From Prauserella aidingensis (GTDB taxonomy: Bacteria; Actinomycetota; Actinomycetes; Mycobacteriales; Pseudonocardiaceae), in NCBI RefSeq assembly GCF_024171865.1, contig NZ_JAMTCN010000020.1:28163-92162 (forward strand): 64,000 nucleotides of DNA. The letters are read 5' to 3'. Made by a program: the position numbers and the translations under genes. The notes beneath the pieces are model-generated. The model was not told where the DNA came from and did no database searches. It saw only the letters and a list, made by a program, of their open reading frames with translations. Shown here one piece after another: positions 1 to 10,125 of the stretch. Within the stretch, counting starts at the first letter, position 1. The number at the start of each line of letters is the position of its first letter.

Positions 1-1724
1 CCGGACTTGTGCGCGGTCACCGGGTTCTCCATCTTCATGGCCTCGAGGACGACGATCTGCTCGCCCGCCTCGACGTACTGACCGTCCTCGACGGCGACCT
101 TGATGACCGTGCCCTGCATCGGGGCCGTCACCGCGTCGCCGCTGACCGCGGTCTTGCCGCCGCCGGTGCGTTTGCGCGGCTTCGACTTCGTGGCCGCGCC
201 GCCACCACCGCCGCCCGCCGACGCGAGGTTCCCGGGCAGCGACACCTCGAGTCGGCGCCCGCCGACCTCGACGACCACGTTCTGGCGCGGCTCCTCGTCG
301 GCGTCGGCCGCGGTGTCCGGTGCGACGTACGGCTCGATGGTGTTGTCGAACTCGGTCTCGATCCAACGGGTGTGCACCGAGAAGTTCTTGCCGTCGCCGA
401 CGAACGCCGGGTCGCGCAGGATCGTCCGGTGGAACGGCAGCACGGTGGCGATGCCCTCGGCGACCATCTCGTCGAGGGCGCGCCGGGACCGTTCGATGGC
501 CTGGTCGCGGTCGGCGCCGGTGACGATGACCTTCGCCAGCATCGAGTCGAACTGGCCGCCGATGACGGTGCCGGTCTCCATGCCCGCGTCGATGCGCACG
601 CCGGGGCCGGAGGGGAAGTCGAGGCGCGTCACCGTGCCGGGGGCGGGCAGGAAGTTCCGGCCGGCGTCCTCGCCGTTGATGCGGAACTCGATGGAGTGGC
701 CGCGCGGCGTCGGGTCCTCGGTCAGCGGCAGCACGCCACCCTCGGCGATGCGGAACTGTTCGCGCACGAGGTCGAGGCCCGTCGTCTCCTCCGACACCGG
801 GTGCTCGACCTGCAGCCGGGTGTTGACCTCGAGAAACGAGATCGTGCCATCGACGCCGACGAGGTACTCGACGGTGCCCGCGCCGTGGTATCCGGCCTCG
901 GAGCAGATCGCCTTGGCGGAGGCGTGGATGGTCTCGCGCTGCTCGTCGGTCAGGAACGGCGCGGGCGCCTCCTCGACGAGTTTCTGGTGACGGCGCTGCA
1001 GCGAGCAGTCGCGGGTGCCGACGACGATGACGTTGCCGTGCTGGTCGGCCAGCACCTGCGCCTCGACGTGGCGGGGCTTGTCGAGGTAGCGCTCGACGAA
1101 GCACTCGCCGCGGCCGAACGCGGCCACGGCCTCGCGGGTGGCCGACTCGAACAGCTCGGGGATCTCGTCGATCGTGCGGGCGACCTTCAGGCCGCGGCCG
1201 CCGCCGCCGAAGGCGGCCTTGATGGCGACGGGCAGGCCGTGCTCCTCGGCGAACGCGACGATCTCGTCCGCGCTGCCCGCGGGGTCCTTGGTGCCGGGCA
1301 CGAGGGGAGCGCCTGCCTTCAGCGCGATGTGCCGGGCGGTGACCTTGTCGCCGAGGTCGCGGATGGCCTGCGGCGACGGGCCGATCCAGGTCAGGCCCGC
1401 GTCGATGACCGCCTGCGCGAAGTCCGCGTTCTCGGACAGGAACCCGTAGCCGGGGTGGACCGCGTCCGCGCCGGAGCGCTTCGCCGCGTCCAGCAGCTTG
1501 TCGAACACCAGGTAGCTGTCGGCCGCCGTGTCGCCGCCCAGGGCGAACGCCTCGTCGGCGAGCCGGACGTGCGGCGCGTCCCTGTCCGGGTCGGCGTAGA
1601 CCGCCACGCTGGCGACCCCCGCGTCCTTCGCAGCCCGGATCACGCGCACGGCGATCTCGCCACGGTTCGCGATGAGCACCTTCGTCACCGCGCCTGCCAC
1701 GACCTTGCTGCCTCGCTCCGGCAC
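1..1724 (-). CDS. accA3: Acyl-CoA carboxylase alpha subunit (biotin carboxylase + BCCP), 3' end cut by window
   Basis: This subunit carboxylates its own biotin with ATP and bicarbonate and feeds the acetyl/propionyl-CoA carboxylase complex. The reverse strand is open across the whole stretch and the biotinylation motif EAMKMEN lies near position 30-50. Only about 25 C-terminal codons should be missing, judged from the usual length near 600 residues. I chose the GTG at 1724 because GGAGGT sits just upstream of it; an in-frame ATG at 1736 overlaps that Shine-Dalgarno sequence. The matching beta and epsilon subunits are at 29-31 kb and the biotin ligase at 33 kb, so the set is split by the siderophore locus. 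The large forward-strand open frame here is an antisense shadow. Confidence 0.93.
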   Translation of the reverse strand, partial: MPERGSKVVAGAVTKVLIANRGEIAVRVIRAAKDAGVASVAVYADPDRDAPHVRLADEAFALGGDTAADSYLVFDKLLDAAKRSGADAVHPGYGFLSENADFAQAVIDAGLTWIGPSPQAIRDLGDKVTARHIALKAGAPLVPGTKDPAGSADEIVAFAEEHGLPVAIKAAFGGGGRGLKVARTIDEIPELFESATREAVAAFGRGECFVERYLDKPRHVEAQVLADQHGNVIVVGTRDCSLQRRHQKLVEEAPAPFLTDEQRETIHASAKAICSEAGYHGAGTVEYLVGVDGTISFLEVNTRLQVEHPVSEETTGLDLVREQFRIAEGGVLPLTEDPTPRGHSIEFRINGEDAGRNFLPAPGTVTRLDFPSGPGVRIDAGMETGTVIGGQFDSMLAKVIVTGADRDQAIERSRRALDEMVAEGIATVLPFHRTILRDPAFVGDGKNFSVHTRWIETEFDNTIEPYVAPDTAADADEEPRQNVVVEVGGRRLEVSLPGNLASAGGGGGGAATKSKPRKRTGGGKTAVSGDAVTAPMQGTVIKVAVEDGQYVEAGEQIVVLEAMKMENPVTAHKS

Positions 1725-1821
1725 GCCTACCTCCATGTCAAGCCGTTCTCGGTCGGAGTCTACGGACCGGCGGGCGCCCGTCGGTGAGACCCGAGTCACG
1801 GCCGGGTGACGCGGCGCGGGG

Positions 1822-2100
1822 TCACGCCGGGTGGCGCAGCTCCTCGGGGATCTCGGCGTCGACGAGGATGACGTCGTAGGGCTGGGACTCGTGCAACGCC
1901 GGCAGGTCGGACGTCTGCACGAGCATCCACGGCTGGTGCTCGCCGCAGCACTCGACGAGCCGGTCGACGGCGGTGTAGGCGAGCAGGGCGAGGCGGCCGT
2001 CGGGGGTGCGGCGGAGCTCGACGTCGGTCTGCAGGGTGTGCCTGCCGTCGTGCGGCCCGGTGGGCAGGTACACCACGGGCGGCAGCTGGGGATTCGTCAC
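1822..2100 (-). CDS. Small cytoplasmic hypothetical protein, SAV_915/SseB-like
   Basis: The product is about 92 residues, with a conserved-looking core from PPVVYLPTG through [10 protein letters not shown] to [14 protein letters not shown]. This resembles the small SAV_915-type proteins of actinomycetes, whose function is unknown to me. The frame extends upstream to an ATG at 2178, but recognisable protein starts at [13 protein letters not shown], so I prefer the GTG at 2100. It lies downstream of nothing obvious on its strand and its 3' end faces accA3. It diverges from the membrane protein gene at 2207. No signal peptide or membrane segment is seen. Confidence 0.6.
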   Translation of the reverse strand: MTNPQLPPVVYLPTGPHDGRHTLQTDVELRRTPDGRLALLAYTAVDRLVECCGEHQPWMLVQTSDLPALHESQPYDVILVDAEIPEELRHPA

Positions 2101-2194
2101 GCCGGCGACGGTAGTCGTGCGCGGTCCGTGACCCGGCTTGTCCCACGTCCGCGCGACGTGCCACGGACGGGCGGTCACGGCTGGTGCGGAGCTT

Positions 2195-2200
2195 TAGGCT
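2195..2200 (+). promoter_or_regulatory. Candidate -10 box of a leaderless promoter
   Basis: TAGGCT ends 6 nt before the GTG at 2207. That is the spacing expected if transcription starts at or next to the start codon. Confidence 0.45.
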
Positions 2201-2206
2201 CGGTGT

Positions 2207-2983
2207 GTGCGCAGCGAGTCGTCGGAGCCGGAGCGGCCGGAAGGGGCCGAGGAGCCGGGAGAGCTCCAGGGGGCGGAGTCTGCGCCGAGCAGGCCGCCCC
2301 GGCCGGTGCTGCTGACGGCGGTGCTCGCGGCGGTAGTGGTCGTCGGGTCGCTGGTGGCGGCGGTGCTGCTGCGTCCGGGCGAGGACGACCACGAGGCGTC
2401 CGACGGGTTGTCGATGCCGACGGCGACCGCGGACGGCGGCTGCGCGGGCGGGCCGTGCCGGGTCGTGGCGTCGGCGTCGGTGAACGGCATGACGGTCGAG
2501 TTGTTGGCGGCCGAGCGCGGCTCTGCGGGCCGGTTGCGTGCGGGCGGGCCCGCGTCGGCGAGCGTGGCCGAGGTGGCGATCGGGACGATGGGCGTTCCGC
2601 TCAACCAGGACTCGCTGCGCTGCGAGGAGAGCGCGACGCCGGTGTGCCTGGTGCGTGGTCCGCACGACGGCGGCATGGTCGGCGAGCTCCACGTGTGGCA
2701 GGGCGACAGCTGGCGTTCGGACCAGCGGCCCTACTTCTCCGACGCGGGCAGCGTGACGCTCGACGACGTCGACGGCGACGACGTGCCCGAGGTGGTCGTC
2801 GTCAGCCACGACTGCAGCGACGTCGACAGTGTCGCGGCGTGCCGGCAGGCGCCGGTGCTGGCCGAGGTGTTCGACCTGTCGGGCGGGACGGTCGGCTGCA
2901 CGGGCACCTACGGTTCGCCGGGGTCGCTGCGGGGCTGGCCCGAGGTCGACGTCGAGTCGTACGAGCTCATGGCGTGTTCGTGA
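2207..2983 (+). CDS. Single-pass membrane-anchored extracellular protein, unknown function
   Basis: The protein has 258 residues. A charged, Pro/Glu-rich N-terminal segment of about 35 residues is followed by one hydrophobic helix (VLLTAVLAAVVVVGSLVAAV), so the bulk is predicted outside the cell. The exported part has several cysteines and an acidic stretch, LDDVDGDDVPEVVVV, that looks like an FG-GAP/calcium-loop repeat. The TAGGCT box 6 nt upstream supports the GTG start. The gene lies just before the iron-regulated siderophore operon and in the same direction. About 75 nt separate its stop from the first iron box, so it is probably not part of that operon. I do not recognise a specific family. 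Confidence 0.75.
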   Translation: MRSESSEPERPEGAEEPGELQGAESAPSRPPRPVLLTAVLAAVVVVGSLVAAVLLRPGEDDHEASDGLSMPTATADGGCAGGPCRVVASASVNGMTVELLAAERGSAGRLRAGGPASASVAEVAIGTMGVPLNQDSLRCEESATPVCLVRGPHDGGMVGELHVWQGDSWRSDQRPYFSDAGSVTLDDVDGDDVPEVVVVSHDCSDVDSVAACRQAPVLAEVFDLSGGTVGCTGTYGSPGSLRGWPEVDVESYELMACS

Positions 2984-3056
2984 CACACGGTCATCGGGGC
3001 ACTGGTCCGAACCGGTCATAGCCCTGTGAACCGGATCTCACAGCCGGATCTTTCAT

Positions 3057-3073
3057 CTAAGGCTTGCCTAACG
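3057..3073. promoter_or_regulatory. Upstream iron box (DtxR/IdeR/DmdR-type operator)
   Basis: CTAAGGCTTGCCTAACG is a near-palindrome of the TWAGGCTNNSCTWA type bound by Fe(II)-DtxR family repressors. It lies 15 nt upstream of a second, better box and before the siderophore operon. Confidence 0.6.
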
Positions 3074-3087
3074 TACGGTTCGGTTCA

Positions 3088-3106
3088 TTAGGTAAGGCTA
3101 ACCAAG
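3088..3106. promoter_or_regulatory. Iron box at the siderophore operon promoter
   Basis: TTAGGTAAGGCTAACCAAG matches the 19-bp DtxR/IdeR consensus TTAGGTTAGSCTAACCTAA at about 16 positions. It overlaps the probable -10 region and transcription start. Iron-loaded repressor here would silence the whole dhbC-to-exporter operon under iron sufficiency. Confidence 0.8.
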
Positions 3107-3123
3107 ATGTTGCCGATCGGACG

Positions 3124-3243
3124 GTGTCCCACGGGCGCCCCGCGAACGACATCGAGGCGCGGCTGGCGTCGCCGGGAACCGCCGGCGACCGCGAGCCGGC
3201 GGGAAACGAGGAGAACGCCGTGTCTCACGAGGGAGTTGTCTGA
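3124..3243 (+). CDS. Possible leader ORF ending flush against dhbC
   Basis: A frame of about 39 codons from GTG 3124 stops with TGA at 3241-3243, and the dhbC GTG begins at the next base. Within it, a GTG at 3220 with GAGGAG about 6 nt upstream would give a 7-codon peptide (VSHEGVV). This could couple translation to dhbC, or it could simply be untranslated leader. The peptide matches nothing I know. Confidence 0.25.
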   Translation: MSHGRPANDIEARLASPGTAGDREPAGNEENAVSHEGVV

Positions 3244-4439
3244 GTGTCCTCACCGGTCCTGGCGCGGCCACGGCCCCAGTACGACGCCGCCGACCTGCTG
3301 ACGGCGTACCTGCCCGGCTCCTTCTACTACTCGTCGCCGCGGGGCACGCTGCTCGCCGACGGGGTGCACGCCGTGGTGGCCACCGAGCCGGGAGCGTCCC
3401 GTGCCGGTGCGGCCACCCGCGCGCTCGCCGACGCCCGCGCGGCGGGCCTTGCCGATCCGATCGTCGCGGGTGCCATCGGGTTCCGGCCCGACGACGAGGC
3501 GAGCCTGGTGGTGCCCGCCCTCGTCCGCCGCGCCCCCGCCCCGGACGAGACGACCGCGGCGTCGGCGGCCTCGGCCCCGGCGCGCGCGAGCCGCGTCGTC
3601 ACCGCGCAGCCCGATCCCGCCGACTACGTCGAGGCCGTCCGCAAGGCCCTGCTGCACATCGAGACCGGGGACATCGACAAGGTCGTCCTCGCGCGGGCGC
3701 TCGACGTCACCGCCGACGCCCCGGTGGCCGTGCCGCCGCTGCTGGCGCGGCTCGTCCGCGCCGACCCGGCCGCGCACGCCTTCGCCGTCGACGTCACCGC
3801 ACCCGGCGACCCGGCCGCCCGCACCCTGTTCGGCGCCAGCCCCGAACTGCTGATCTCACGGCGCGGCCGCACCGTCACCGTCAACCCCCTCGCCGGCTCC
3901 CGGCCACGCAGCGCCGACGACGCCGAGAACCGCGCGCGCATCGACGACCTGCGCACCGCCGCGAAGGACCGCGCCGAGCACGACCTCGTCATCCACCAGG
4001 TCGCCGACGCGCTCCGCCCGCTGTGCTCCGACCTCGACGTGCCCGAGCCCGAGGTGATCGGCACGCCGACGATGTGGCACCTGTCGACCCGCATCACCGG
4101 CACGCTCGCCGAACCCGACGACCCCGCCTCGTCGTCGCTGGCACTGGCCGAGGCGTTGCACCCGACGCCCGCCGTGTGCGGGGTGCCGACGACCACGGCC
4201 CGCGACGTCATCGCCGACCTCGAACCGGTGCGCCGCGGCTACTACGCGGGCCTCGTCGGCTGGACCGACGCCGACGGCGACGGCGAATGGGTCGTGACGA
4301 TCCGCTGCGCCGAGGCCTCCGGCAGGAGCGTGCGGGTGCACGCGGGCGCGGGCATCGTCTCCGGATCCGACCCCGAGGCGGAGCTGGCCGAGACGCGCGC
4401 CAAGTTCCGCACACTGCTCGACGCGCTGGGGGTGAGCGA

Positions 4440-4443
<4 letters not shown>
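3244..4443 (+). CDS. dhbC: Isochorismate synthase (siderophore)
   Basis: The enzyme converts chorismate to isochorismate, the first committed step toward 2,3-dihydroxybenzoate. Its 399 residues match the usual DhbC/EntC length. The chorismate-binding core shows NPLAGSRPR near residue 217, [13 protein letters not shown] near 275, [11 protein letters not shown] near 303 and the C-terminal [24 protein letters not shown] lies about 9 nt before the GTG. It is the first main gene behind the double iron box, and its stop overlaps the dhbE start by 4 nt, so the two are probably translationally coupled. Confidence 0.93.
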
Positions 4444-6145
<1,702 letters not shown>

Positions 6146-6146
<1 letters not shown>

Positions 6147-6847
6147 TGTCGTTGTCCCTGCCGAAGATCGAGCCCTACGCGCTGCCCACGGCCGGTGAAC
6201 TGCCCGTGTCGCGTGTGGACTGGCGGCTGGAGGCGGGTCGGGCCGCGCTGCTGGTGCACGACATGCAGCGGTACTTCATGCGCCCGTTCGCGGGCGCGCC
6301 GATCCCGGAGATGACCGCCAACATCGCCGCGCTCGCCGCCGCATGCCGGGCGCAGGGCGTGCCGGTGTTCTACACCGCCCAGCCCGCGACCCCGCCGCCC
6401 GGCGAACGCGGTCTGCAGACGGACTTCTGGGGCCAGGGGATGCGCGCGCACGTCGACGACGATCCGCACGTGGGCGACATCGTCGAGGAACTGACCCCCG
6501 GTGCCGAGGACACGGTGTTGACGAAGTGGCGCTACAGCGCGTTCCAGCGCAGCGACTTCGCCGAGCGCCTCGCCGCCGCGGGACGTGACCAGCTGTTGAT
6601 CACCGGCGTGTACGCCCACATCGGCTGCCAGGCCACCGCGCAGGAGGCGTTCATGCGGGACGTGCGGCCGTTTCTGGTGGCCGACGCGGTCGCCGACTTC
6701 GCCAGGGAGCGGCACGACCAGGCGTGCGCCTACGTGGCGGGCTGTTGCGGAACCGTCGTCGACACCGCATCCGCCCGCGGCGCCCTCGCCGCTCCCGTAC
6801 CCGCCGCTTCCGTGACCACCACTTCCGTGACCACAGCGGCGCGGTGA
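6146..6847 (+). CDS. dhbB: Isochorismatase (isochorismate lyase), single-domain
   Basis: The enzyme hydrolyses isochorismate to 2,3-dihydro-2,3-dihydroxybenzoate and pyruvate. The 233-residue protein has the family aspartate in LLVHDMQRYF, the lysine in LTKWRYSAF and the GVYAHIGCQATAQEAFMRDV segment shared with EntB. In EntB and DhbB an aryl carrier domain follows at the C-terminus. Here the protein ends in a short Ala/Thr/Val tail, and the carrier is a separate gene 77 nt downstream. The ATG overlaps the dhbE stop (ATGA). Confidence 0.93.
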
Positions 6848-6924
6848 CGGCGGGTCGCCGACAGTCCACGACCGACGGCCCACCGCCGGACGACCGGCGT
6901 GACCACCACGACAGAGGACGGACC

Positions 6925-7179
6925 ATGGCAGAACCCACGCAGCAGGCAGGACCGACGGCCGACTCCGTGCGTGCCGACGTCGCCGAACTGCTCGGCCGTG
7001 ACCCCGGCGACATCGCCGCCGACGAGAATCTGCTGGACGCGGGTCTCGACTCGATCCGCATCATGAGCCTGATCGAACGCTGGCGCGGTGCGGGAGCGGC
7101 CGCCGTCGAGTTCCCCGACCTGGCCGAACGGCCCGAGCTCGGCCACTGGATCTCCCTGCTCACCGAGGAGAACGCATGA
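6925..7179 (+). CDS. Stand-alone aryl carrier protein
   Basis: This is an 84-residue acyl-carrier-type protein that would carry dihydroxybenzoate on phosphopantetheine and deliver it to the first condensation domain of the NRPS. The modification site is the serine in LLDAGLDSIRIMSLIERW near residue 38. A GAGGACGG sequence precedes the ATG. The 77-nt gap to dhbB is GC-rich and still encodes a readable in-frame extension, which suggests that an ancestral EntB-like fusion may have split. Its stop overlaps the next ATG. No phosphopantetheinyl transferase is present in the window. Confidence 0.9.
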   Translation: MAEPTQQAGPTADSVRADVAELLGRDPGDIAADENLLDAGLDSIRIMSLIERWRGAGAAAVEFPDLAERPELGHWISLLTEENA

Positions 7180-8039
7180 CCCGCGTCGATCACCGTCACC
7201 GCCATCTCGACCGGATCGCCGAGGTGAGGGCGGGCCGTGGGGGTGCCGAGAAGGTGGGCTATCCGATCGGTATCCGCACGGTCGAGGTCGTCCGCACCGC
7301 GATGGTGGGGTCCGGTCTGATCCGTCTCACCCTCGGCGGTCCGGGGGTGGACGGCTTCGAGGCCCACGTGCCGGACGAGCACGTCAAGCTGGTCTTCCCC
7401 GACCCGGACGGCACGCTGCGGCTGCCGGAGCCGAACGGCACGATGTTGTCGTGGCCGCGGCCGTCGCCGACGACGCGCGAGTACACGGTCCGCCGGTTCG
7501 ACGCGCAGGCGCGGGAACTCGACATCGACATCGCGGTGCACGACGGTGGCCTGGCGGCCGACTGGGCGCGAGGCGCCGTCGTCGGCGAGACCGTCCACGT
7601 CGCGGGTCCGCCCGGTGGGCTCGTCGTGCCCGACGGCTACGACAAGTACCTGCTCGCCGGTGACATCACCGCGCTGCCCGCCATCGCCCGGTGGCTCGAG
7701 GAGATGCCGCCGACCGCGGAGGGGTGGGCCGTGATCGAGGTCGCCGACGCCGACGAGGAGATCCCGCTGGACGTGCCCGACGGGGTCGAGGTCCGCTGGC
7801 TCCACCGCGACGGGGCGCGTCCGGGGACGGCGGATCTGCTGGAGCCGGCGATCCGTTCGCTCCCGGTCCCCGGTCCGTCCGATGAGGACAGCCTTTTCGT
7901 GTGGCTCGCAGGCGAGGCGGGCACGCTCAAGCCGCTCCGCCGCTGGGTCCGCGACGAACTCGGGCTCGCGAAGAGCGACTACGACATCACCGGCTACTGG
8001 AAGCTCGGCGTCGCCGACTACGACGACGACCACCACTGA
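7176..8039 (+). CDS. Siderophore-interacting FAD-dependent ferric reductase (SIP family)
   Basis: The enzyme reduces ferric siderophore after uptake so that iron is released in the cytoplasm. The 287-residue product has the FAD-binding REYTVRRFD motif near residue 105, a GDITALPAIARWLE nucleotide-binding turn near 155, and the C-terminal YDITGYWKLG motif typical of ViuB/YqjH-type SIP proteins. The start codon overlaps the carrier protein stop (ATGA). No siderophore esterase is seen in the locus, so reductive release through this protein is the likely iron-release route. Confidence 0.9.
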   Translation: MTRVDHRHRHLDRIAEVRAGRGGAEKVGYPIGIRTVEVVRTAMVGSGLIRLTLGGPGVDGFEAHVPDEHVKLVFPDPDGTLRLPEPNGTMLSWPRPSPTTREYTVRRFDAQARELDIDIAVHDGGLAADWARGAVVGETVHVAGPPGGLVVPDGYDKYLLAGDITALPAIARWLEEMPPTAEGWAVIEVADADEEIPLDVPDGVEVRWLHRDGARPGTADLLEPAIRSLPVPGPSDEDSLFVWLAGEAGTLKPLRRWVRDELGLAKSDYDITGYWKLGVADYDDDHH

Positions 8040-8096
8040 TTTCCCGCCCACAACTGAATCCCCAACCCCATCGAATTGTTCAAGGACGAAGAAACG

Positions 8097-9098
8097 ATGT
8101 CTCTGCTCAGATCTCGCCTCACCCGGGGCGCGGCCGCCGCGGCGGCCCTCGCGTTGACCGTCGGCCTCTCCGCGTGCGGAGCCGCGGGCGAGGAACAGAC
8201 CGAGGGGCCGACGCGGCAGTTCAAGGCCGACAACGGCACCGTCGAGATTCCCCAGGACCCGAAGCGGGTGGTCGCCACGGGCTACGCCGTGCCGTCGCTC
8301 ATCGAGGCGGACGCCCCGCTCGTCGGTATCTCCTCGTGGGAACGCGGCGAACCGATGATGTCCGACGAGGACCTCAAGACGTACAAGGACCTGCCGAAGG
8401 TCGCCGGTGAGACCGCGGCCGAGACGAACTACGACGCCATCGCCGAGCAGAACCCCGACCTGATCGTCATCGGCGTCCCGAAGCCGATCTTCGCCGAGAT
8501 CGACGCCGAGCGACTCGAGTCGATCGCGCCCGTCGTGGCGATCGGTCCGAACGTGCCGTCGGCGTGGCGCGAGGTGTCCCACAAGCAGGCCGACGCGGCC
8601 GGGGCGCTGGAGCGCTTCGACGAGGTCAAGGGCGAGTACGAGGCGAAGGCCGAGAAGTTGAAGGACAAGTACGCCGACGCCCTGTCGGGGCTGAAGCTGG
8701 CCCACGTCGGCGGCTACGGCGAGGTCGAGAACGGCAACTTCCAGCGCGAGTTCGACGGCTCGTGGGGCACGAACATCGCGGGCGACATCGGCGCGACGTA
8801 CTACGGCGAGGTCAAGGAGAAGGGCAAGGGGTCCCGCGCGGTCAGCGAGTACCCGTCGCTCGAGGAGCTGCCCTCGGCCATGCGCGAGGCCGACGCGATC
8901 ACCTACACCGTGAACGCCGACGGGTCCGTTCCCCAGTCCGTCAAGTACGTCCTGGACTCGAACCTGTGGAAGAACCTGCCCGCGGTGAAGAAGGACATGA
9001 CGTTCCCGATCAAGTACACCGAGGCGGCGACGTACGGCCAGGCGCAGCAGACGCTCGACGCGCTGGACGAGTCGTTCGCCCCGCTGCTGAAGAAGTGA
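8097..9098 (+). CDS. Ferric-siderophore ABC transporter substrate-binding lipoprotein
   Basis: The protein binds ferric siderophore outside the membrane and hands it to the permeases that follow. Its 333 residues begin MSLLRSRLTRGAAAAAALAL and carry a lipobox LSAC near residue 23, so it should be lipid-anchored. A FepB/FhuD-like helical-backbone fold is suggested by VEIPQDPKRVVATGYAVPSL and by NYDAIAEQNPDLIVIG. AAGGACG lies about 10 nt before the ATG at 8097; an earlier in-frame TTG at 8076 adds only MFKDEET and lacks a good ribosome site. Confidence 0.92.
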   Translation: MSLLRSRLTRGAAAAAALALTVGLSACGAAGEEQTEGPTRQFKADNGTVEIPQDPKRVVATGYAVPSLIEADAPLVGISSWERGEPMMSDEDLKTYKDLPKVAGETAAETNYDAIAEQNPDLIVIGVPKPIFAEIDAERLESIAPVVAIGPNVPSAWREVSHKQADAAGALERFDEVKGEYEAKAEKLKDKYADALSGLKLAHVGGYGEVENGNFQREFDGSWGTNIAGDIGATYYGEVKEKGKGSRAVSEYPSLEELPSAMREADAITYTVNADGSVPQSVKYVLDSNLWKNLPAVKKDMTFPIKYTEAATYGQAQQTLDALDESFAPLLKK

Positions 9099-9108
9099 CG
9101 CCGCGGAC

Positions 9109-10125
9109 GTGACGAGCGCACCACCCGCGAGCCCGCCCACGGCGAGGACCGCCCGCCCGGCCATCCTCGTCGTGGGCCTGCTCGCCCTGTTCGCCGCCGG
9201 CGTCGCCAGCGTCGCCGTCGGTGCGCGCGCCGTGCCCCTCGGGGAGCTGTGGGGGGCGCTGGCGGACTTCGACCCGCTCAACGGCGACCATCTGGTCGTG
9301 CGGGACATCCGGCTCCCGCGCACGCTGCTGGGGATCGCCGTGGGCGCGGCACTGGCGGTCGGCGGCGCGCTGATCCAGACGTTGTCGCGGAACCCGCTCG
9401 CCGAACCGGGCATCCTCGGCGTCACCCACGGCGCGGGGTTCGCGCTCACCGTGGGTGCCGCGCTGGGCCTGGCGGGCTCGGCGGTGTCGCAGCTCGGTCT
9501 CGGTGTCGCCGGTTCCGTGCTCGCGACCGCACTGGTGTACGCCGTCGGCAGGCATTCCACGCTGCGGCTGCTGCTCGCGGGCGTGGCGTTCTCCGCCGTA
9601 CTGATGGGCGTCTCGCTCGGCATCCGGCTCACGTCGCCGGACACATTGGACAAGTACCGGTTCTGGGCGGTCGGCTCGCTGGCAGGCCGGGAGCAGACGG
9701 ACCTGACGGTGCCGCTCGTGGCCATCGGTGCGGCGCTCGTCGGCGCGCTGGTGATCGCACGGTCGCTCAACGCGATAGCGCTGGGCGAGACGGTCGCGCA
9801 CACGCTGGGCGCCAACGTCGCGCGGGTGCGCACGGCGACGCTGGTGCTGATCACCGTGCTGGCGGGCGCGGCGACCGCCGTCGCGGGGCCGATCCTGTTC
9901 GTCGGCCTGATCGTGCCGCACCTGCTGCGGCGGCTGACGTCCGGTTCGGTGCCGTGGCTCGTCGGCCTGTCGGCGGTCGTGGGACCGATCCTGATGCTCG
10001 TGGCGGACACGATCGCGCGCGTGCTGCTGCACACGGGCGAGGTGCCGGTCGCGATCGTCACCGCGTTCCTCGGCGGTCCGGTGCTGATCTGGGTCGTCCG
10101 GCGCTACGGGGCGGGATCACTGTGA
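9109..10125 (+). CDS. FecCD-type siderophore permease, subunit 1
   Basis: This 338-residue inner-membrane protein has about nine to ten hydrophobic helices. Family marks include RLPRTLLGIAVGAALAVGGA near residue 68, QTLSRNPLAEPGILGVTHGA near 92, and GPILFVGLIVPHLLRRL near 265. It should pair with the second permease to form the channel for ferric siderophore. It starts 10 nt after the binding-protein stop, and its own stop overlaps the next GTG by 4 nt. Confidence 0.93.
   Translation: MTSAPPASPPTARTARPAILVVGLLALFAAGVASVAVGARAVPLGELWGALADFDPLNGDHLVVRDIRLPRTLLGIAVGAALAVGGALIQTLSRNPLAEPGILGVTHGAGFALTVGAALGLAGSAVSQLGLGVAGSVLATALVYAVGRHSTLRLLLAGVAFSAVLMGVSLGIRLTSPDTLDKYRFWAVGSLAGREQTDLTVPLVAIGAALVGALVIARSLNAIALGETVAHTLGANVARVRTATLVLITVLAGAATAVAGPILFVGLIVPHLLRRLTSGSVPWLVGLSAVVGPILMLVADTIARVLLHTGEVPVAIVTAFLGGPVLIWVVRRYGAGSL

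Noticed and set aside
9..1787. 592-codon forward frame over the carboxylase gene
   Set aside because: The reverse strand encodes the biotin carboxylase with EAMKMEN. The forward frame is an Arg/Val/Leu/Asp-rich antisense shadow typical of high-GC DNA.
3107..3301. 64-codon frame starting ATG at 3107
   Set aside because: It overlaps the iron-box transcript start, runs out of frame into dhbC and has no ribosome site or recognisable sequence.
6651..10061. 1136-codon reverse frame across the import genes
   Set aside because: It is antisense to several well-identified genes with overlapping starts and stops and encodes low-complexity sequence.
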